Source: Nitrospirota bacterium (lineage in GTDB: Bacteria; Nitrospinota_A; UBA7883; JACRGQ01). From it: a DNA stretch of 6,471 nucleotides. Numbering within the stretch: position 1 is the first letter of the stretch; every line of letters starts with the position of its first letter. The stretch spans positions 1 to 6,471 of the forward strand of contig JAJRYD010000047.1 of NCBI GenBank assembly GCA_024275955.1, given 5' to 3'. Below, piece after piece: positions 3,673 through 6,471 of this stretch. The notes under the pieces were generated by a model. That model worked only from the letters and a program-made list of their open reading frames with translations. It was not told the origin of the DNA and ran no database searches. The position numbers were made by a program, and so were the translations under genes.

Positions 3673-5634
3673 CTATTTAGCGACTCTTTTTCTCATCAAA
3701 GTCATTTCGGGGTAAGTGTTTTTTAATCTTAAGTATGCTTTTTGGTCTTTTCTGCCCGGGTTTACAACGGTTATTTTTCTGCCTGATTCGTCTGTTATGC
3801 CAAGAACTTTTTCTTTTGAAACTCTCTCGGGAGTAATTATTTCTAGTGTATCACCGACCTTAATCTGATTTCTGACTTCTATATAGTTCCAGTTGTCATC
3901 CTCAAGTTTCCTGCTCGACCGAATAGTTGTTTGGGCGGGGATCCGGGGGTCTGGATTTTTTTCGGATTTTGCCTGTTGGATGTTATAGATTCCTGCTTTC
4001 GCAGGAATGACAGAAGGAGATGCAGGAATGACAGAAGGGGCGTCAGGAATGACAGAAGGAGATGCAGGAATGACAGGGGAGGTGTTATCTCGACTGGCCT
4101 TGCAAGGCGATGAGTTTCTTCTTCGTTTTTCAAGGGGTTCTTCCGCTTCGGTCGGAATGACAGAGAAGGTGTCATCTCGATCGGCTTCGCAAGGCGATGG
4201 GTGAAGAGATCCCTTTCCCACTTGTTTTTTAAGAGGTTCCTCTGCTTCCGCAGGAATGACAGAAGAAGGGCGGGAATGACAGGGGGATGGAGTAGAATGA
4301 CGTTTTGGAGTTGGCCTGACAACGGCAACGAAGTTATATTTTCTTATAGGTTGCCTTTTGGGATATGTTTCACCTTCTTTTGCTTTACCGAATGCAAATC
4401 CAGTCGTATAGCCGCGATAGTTTAGAGTTCTTAGTTCTTTTTCAAGTTCCTTTATTATTTTTCCATTAAAAATATTATTATTTATAGTATCCAGTGCTTT
4501 TCTGTATGCTTTTGCGACTATACCAAGGTAGTATATAGATTTGTTTCGCCCTTCAACTTTTAGCCCTGTGATTCCTGCATCTAAAACTTTATCCAAATAT
4601 CCTATCAGGCATAGATCTTTTGAATTCATGATATATGTGCCGTTCTCATCTTCTTCAATAGGGAAATATTCTCCGGGACGCAGTTTTTCTTCGAGATAGA
4701 TTCCTGCTTTCGTAGGAATGACAGAAGGAGATGCAGGAATGACAGGGGAGGTGTTATCTCGACTGGCCTTGCAAGGCGATGAGTTTCTTCTTCGTTTTTC
4801 AAGGGGTTCTTCCGCTTCGGTCGGAATGACAGAGAAGGTGTCATCTCGACCGACTTCGCAAGGCGATGAGTGAAGAGATCCCTTTTTCTCATTAATGTCA
4901 TTCCCGTGTAAACGGGAATCTATATTTTTAATTTCCTTTTTCTGAATTCCTGCTTTCGCAGGAATGACAGAAGAGGGATCAGGAATGGCATTAGTGCTTT
5001 TTACTTTTTCATTTTTACATTTTATCTTATATTCCCATCTGCATGGTTGGGCACAGTCTCCTAGATTTGCTTCTCTACCGGTCATATAAGCGGAGAGGAG
5101 ACACCTTCCTGAATAAGAGATGCACATAGCACCATGGACAAACATTTCAAGCTCCATATCGGGTACGCTTTCGTGAATCTTTTTAATCTCTTTCAGGGTT
5201 AGCTCGCGAGCTAGTATAACCCTCTTTACCCCGAAGTCCTTCCATAGCTTCACTGCCTCTGCATTAACTGTATTTTGCTGAGTAGAGATATGAATAGGGA
5301 CTTTTGGGGCGTTTTCTTTAATTATTCTCAGTACTCCCATATCGGCAACTACGAAAGCGTCGGGGTTAAGCTTTGCAATTTTTTTAATGTCGGAGGCAAG
5401 GGTTTTCAGATGTTTCTCGTGGGCAAAGATATTGAATGTGACATACACTCTTTTGCCTTTTTTATGCGCATCTCTGATTACTTTTTCGATTTGAGGAATA
5501 GTAAAGCGCACCTCTCCTTTCCTCATAGAATATTTAGGAAGTCCCAGATATACTGCATCGGCGCCATACTCAAGCGTAAATCGTGCTTTTTCAGCATCTC
5601 CAGCAGGTAATATTAGTTCGGGCTGCTTGTTCAT
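3673..5634 (-). CDS. trhP: TrhP-type U32 family tRNA hydroxylation protein, invaded in frame by repeats
   Basis: A 653-residue homologue of E. coli TrhP (YegQ), which takes part in forming 5-hydroxyuridine at tRNA position 34 in the cytoplasm. The start ELILPAGDAEKARFTLEYGA matches the U32 barrel. FVHGAMCISYSGRC (165-178) with C194 and C198 gives four cysteines suited to an iron-sulfur cluster. RPGEYFPIEEDENGTYIMNS (319-338) and GLKVEGRNKSIYY (357-369) are TrhP signatures, and a C-terminal beta domain follows (about 585-625). E. coli TrhP has about 450 residues. The excess lies in two in-frame repeat blocks, residues about 216-313 and 441-575, at points where the E. coli protein has linkers. 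The core is unbroken, so a functional enzyme is plausible. The ATG overlaps the recombinase stop (ATGA) and lacks a good ribosome binding site, implying translational coupling. RlhA is the alternative U32 subfamily, but the signatures favour TrhP. Confidence 0.88.
   Translation of the reverse strand: MNKQPELILPAGDAEKARFTLEYGADAVYLGLPKYSMRKGEVRFTIPQIEKVIRDAHKKGKRVYVTFNIFAHEKHLKTLASDIKKIAKLNPDAFVVADMGVLRIIKENAPKVPIHISTQQNTVNAEAVKLWKDFGVKRVILARELTLKEIKKIHESVPDMELEMFVHGAMCISYSGRCLLSAYMTGREANLGDCAQPCRWEYKIKCKNEKVKSTNAIPDPSSVIPAKAGIQKKEIKNIDSRLHGNDINEKKGSLHSSPCEVGRDDTFSVIPTEAEEPLEKRRRNSSPCKASRDNTSPVIPASPSVIPTKAGIYLEEKLRPGEYFPIEEDENGTYIMNSKDLCLIGYLDKVLDAGITGLKVEGRNKSIYYLGIVAKAYRKALDTINNNIFNGKIIKELEKELRTLNYRGYTTGFAFGKAKEGETYPKRQPIRKYNFVAVVRPTPKRHSTPSPCHSRPSSVIPAEAEEPLKKQVGKGSLHPSPCEADRDDTFSVIPTEAEEPLEKRRRNSSPCKASRDNTSPVIPASPSVIPDAPSVIPASPSVIPAKAGIYNIQQAKSEKNPDPRIPAQTTIRSSRKLEDDNWNYIEVRNQIKVGDTLEIITPERVSKEKVLGITDESGRKITVVNPGRKDQKAYLRLKNTYPEMTLMRKRVAK
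3989..4008. repeat. 20-bp palindrome ATTCC(N10)GGAAT, copy 1
   Basis: ATTCCTGC and GCAGGAAT around TTTC form a perfect 8-bp stem. It has the same size and shape as the Neisseria dRS3 element ATTCCC(N8)GGGAAT. Confidence 0.85.
4003..4086 (-). repeat. 21-bp tandem repeat, four units
   Basis: Units at 4003-4023, 4024-4044, 4045-4065 and 4066-4086, each starting AGGAATGACAG on the + strand; the first and third are identical. Seven codons per unit give the protein repeat VIPASPS/VIPDAPS. Only two units (4714-4755) are present in the other block, so copy number probably varies by slippage. Confidence 0.9.
4045..4216 (-). repeat. 172-bp direct repeat, copy A
   Basis: Aligns without gaps to 4714-4885 with only three differences (4181 T/C, 4184 G/A, 4200 G/A). 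The 669-bp offset is a multiple of three, so both copies are read in the same frame. Confidence 0.95.
4086..4114 (-). repeat. 29-bp dispersed unit (SSPCKASRDN type)
   Basis: TATCTCGACTGGCCTTGCAA then GGCGATGAG on the + strand. Related copies lie at 4173-4201, 4755-4783 and 4842-4870. They keep the frame TCTCG...GCAAGGCGATG with changes in the middle, so this is a second repeat family interleaved with the ATTCC palindromes. Confidence 0.8.
4700..4719. repeat. 20-bp palindrome ATTCC(N10)GGAAT, copy 2
   Basis: ATTCCTGC, TTTC, GTAGGAAT. It differs from copy 1 by one base (C to T), which leaves a G-T wobble in the stem. Confidence 0.85.
4714..4885 (-). repeat. 172-bp direct repeat, copy B
   Basis: Partner of the repeat at 4045-4216. 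The identity ends abruptly at about 4886, where the sequences diverge (CTTTTT here against CTTTCC). Near-identity points to recent duplication or gene conversion. Confidence 0.95.
4900..4919. repeat. 20-bp palindrome ATTCC(N10)GGAAT, copy 3
   Basis: ATTCCCGT and ACGGGAAT around GTAA form a perfect 8-bp stem. Here the dRS3-like form ATTCCC(N8)GGGAAT is matched exactly; it is translated as part of DSRLHGND. Confidence 0.85.
4946..4965. repeat. 20-bp palindrome ATTCC(N10)GGAAT, copy 4
   Basis: Identical to copy 1 (ATTCCTGC, TTTC, GCAGGAAT). It marks the upstream edge of repeat block 1 and is translated as VIPAKAGI. Confidence 0.85.
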
Positions 5635-6443
5635 AGCGGACTTTTAATGTTTTTAAGCTTTGGATTTGTTACCTGTGTATATATTTGTGTTGTTCGGATA
5701 TTGGAATGTCCTAAAAGTTCCTGCACATATCTCACATCAGTCCCATTTTCCAGCAGGTGTGTAGCAAATGAGTGGCGTAGAGAGTGAAAAGTGGCTGGTT
5801 TATCTATTTTCGCTTTGGCTAGGCTCTTGCGAAACATTTTTTGGAGCGATGTTGTTGTGAGTTTGCCGCCACGATTAGAGTTAAAAATAAGGTTATCTGC
5901 ATTTTTGCCGGCAATAATATTTCGCAGATCGTTTTGCAGTCTTTTCGGCAATATACTGATCCTATCTTTCTTGCCTTTCGCACTTTTGATATGGATAACA
6001 AGTTCATCAATATCTAGGTCTGCGACTTTCAGATTAATTACCTCACTTACACGCAAACCGCAGGCGTATCCAAGCGAAATCATTAATCTATATTTTGCAT
6101 TGTCTGTTGCTTGAATGATTTTTTCGATTTCAGTACGCGAAAAAACAACTGGCAGCTTTTTGCTCTTCTTGGCAAATTTCAAATTTATTTTTTGCGGATC
6201 GTTTAAAACTTCTTTATAGAAAAATTTAATTGCATTTAAGGCGAGATTGATTGTTTGGGGAGATTGTTTCTTTTTATGTTTTTCAAGCAGAAATTCTTCA
6301 ATTGCCTTTTGTTTGTTTTTTATATTTTTCTTTTTAGAAAATGTGATATAATCTTTAATGTAAAGCAAGTATGCTTTACGTGTCTTAGGGGAATAGTTAC
6401 GTAAACGTAACAATCGATCGGTTTTATCTAAAGCTTTGTTCAT
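5631..6443 (-). CDS. XerC/XerD-like tyrosine recombinase
   Basis: A 270-residue site-specific recombinase. The N-terminal SAM-like core-binding domain (about 5-90) contains RLRNYSPKTRKAYLLYIKD and LNAIKFFYKEVL. The catalytic domain (about 97-260) has the full set of residues: R131 in ACGLRVSE, K156 in SAKGKKDR, H220 and R223 in HSLRHSFATHL, H246 in LGHSNIRTTQ, and the nucleophile Y255 in QIYT. It could be the chromosome dimer-resolving Xer protein, which is often single and short in reduced genomes, or an integrase of a mobile element. It lacks the extra insertion of integron integrases. An in-frame TAG nine bases upstream of the ATG fixes the start. Its TGA overlaps the trhP ATG, so the two are probably one operon. 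Confidence 0.93.
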   Translation of the reverse strand: MNKALDKTDRLLRLRNYSPKTRKAYLLYIKDYITFSKKKNIKNKQKAIEEFLLEKHKKKQSPQTINLALNAIKFFYKEVLNDPQKINLKFAKKSKKLPVVFSRTEIEKIIQATDNAKYRLMISLGYACGLRVSEVINLKVADLDIDELVIHIKSAKGKKDRISILPKRLQNDLRNIIAGKNADNLIFNSNRGGKLTTTSLQKMFRKSLAKAKIDKPATFHSLRHSFATHLLENGTDVRYVQELLGHSNIRTTQIYTQVTNPKLKNIKSPL

Positions 6444-6449
6444 ATGAGC

Positions 6450-6455
6450 ATTCTA
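6450..6455 (-). promoter_or_regulatory. Possible -10 box of the recombinase gene
   Basis: On the - strand TAGAAT (five of six consensus bases) ends six bases before the ATG, and no Shine-Dalgarno sequence is visible. Together they suggest a leaderless mRNA. The matching -35 box would lie just past the window edge, so this is only a suggestion. Confidence 0.35.
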
Positions 6456-6471
6456 TCAAAAGTTTGTATAA

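Larger units (their letters stand above)
3910..4314 (-). repeat. Repeat block 2 inside trhP
   Basis: Codons about 441-575 of trhP, between RKYNFVAVV and WNYIEVRNQIKVGD of the C-terminal domain. It holds the same unit types as block 1, including SVIPAEAEEPL, SVIPTEAEEPLEKRRRNSSP and PCKASRDN, plus a four-copy 21-bp tandem array and a 20-bp palindrome. It too is free of stops in frame. The flanks at each end (for example DPRIPAQTT) look like unique sequence degenerated from or attached to the insert. Confidence 0.88.
4696..4989 (-). repeat. Repeat block 1 inside trhP
   Basis: Codons about 216-313 of trhP. On the - strand it reads as a mosaic: a ATTCCTGC/GCAGGAAT palindrome (SVIPAKAGI), a ATTCCCGT/ACGGGAAT palindrome (DSRLHGND), a ATCGCCTTGCGAAGTCGGTC type unit (SSPCEVGRDD), a GTCATTCCGACCGAAGCGGA unit (SVIPTEAEEP), another SSPCKASRDN unit and VIPASPSVIPTKAG. 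It is flanked by normal TrhP sequence, WEYKI before and RPGEY after, and contains no stop in the gene's frame. Confidence 0.9.

Noticed and set aside
4003-4086. Regularly spaced repeats resembling a CRISPR array
   Set aside because: The units are contiguous 21-mers without unique spacers, lie inside a protein-coding frame and have no cas genes nearby.
3673-5634. trhP as a pseudogene broken by insertions
   Set aside because: The frame is open throughout, both inserts keep phase, and all signature motifs and four cysteines remain.
5631-6443. Integron integrase with an attC array in the trhP repeats
   Set aside because: The recombinase lacks the additional integron-specific segment, and the repeats are short palindromes within a gene rather than attC sites between cassettes.

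Overview
The window reads as a bacterial chromosome segment carrying the 3' part of an rRNA operon on the + strand, two small basic + strand genes, and then a convergent block of three - strand genes. Several traits fit a member of the Candidate Phyla Radiation (Parcubacteria-like): AT-rich DNA, expanded 23S rRNA helices, A/T-rich intergenic filler built from words such as AAATTTCAAAATC, short compact proteins, and probable leaderless starts. This is inference from style. Another uncultured lineage that shares these intergenic words, such as Omnitrophica, cannot be excluded.

Layout. 1 to about 1918: 3' part of 23S rRNA with two expansions, a 102-nt rod-like hairpin at helix 63 (541-642) and a 177-nt expansion of helix 79 (1082-1258) closed by a long imperfect inverted repeat. 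About 1919-2078: folded 23S-5S spacer without a tRNA. About 2079-2202: 5S rRNA. 2244-2357: three strong hairpins in a row, read as the operon's terminator region. 2484-2681: KGG-repeat small protein. 2756-2920: unrecognised 54-residue, very basic protein. 2921-3053: AT-rich filler between convergent genes. 3054-3512 (-): ImmA/IrrE-like zinc metallopeptidase with a C-terminal zinc ribbon. 3673-5634 (-): TrhP (YegQ)-type U32 family tRNA-hydroxylation protein. 5631-6443 (-): XerC/D-like tyrosine recombinase whose stop codon overlaps the trhP start (ATGA).

The most striking feature is inside trhP. Two blocks of dispersed palindromic and tandem repeats (about 4696-4989 and 3910-4314) lie in frame within the coding sequence and lengthen the protein to 653 residues, against about 450 for E. 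coli TrhP. The blocks share a 172-bp direct repeat differing at only three positions, both contain 20-bp ATTCC(N10)GGAAT palindromes, and one has four tandem 21-bp (7-codon) units. Both insertions fall at variable linkers, and the conserved enzyme core, including its four cluster-type cysteines, is intact. This resembles the in-frame palindromic elements described in Rickettsia genes.

The recombinase and trhP are probably co-transcribed and translationally coupled. The ImmA-like gene has its own promoter placed so close to its ATG that the mRNA is likely leaderless, and the recombinase may be the same. I see no complete defence or mobile system. The novelty lies in the repeat-invaded modification enzyme, the rRNA expansions and the small unrecognised ORF.
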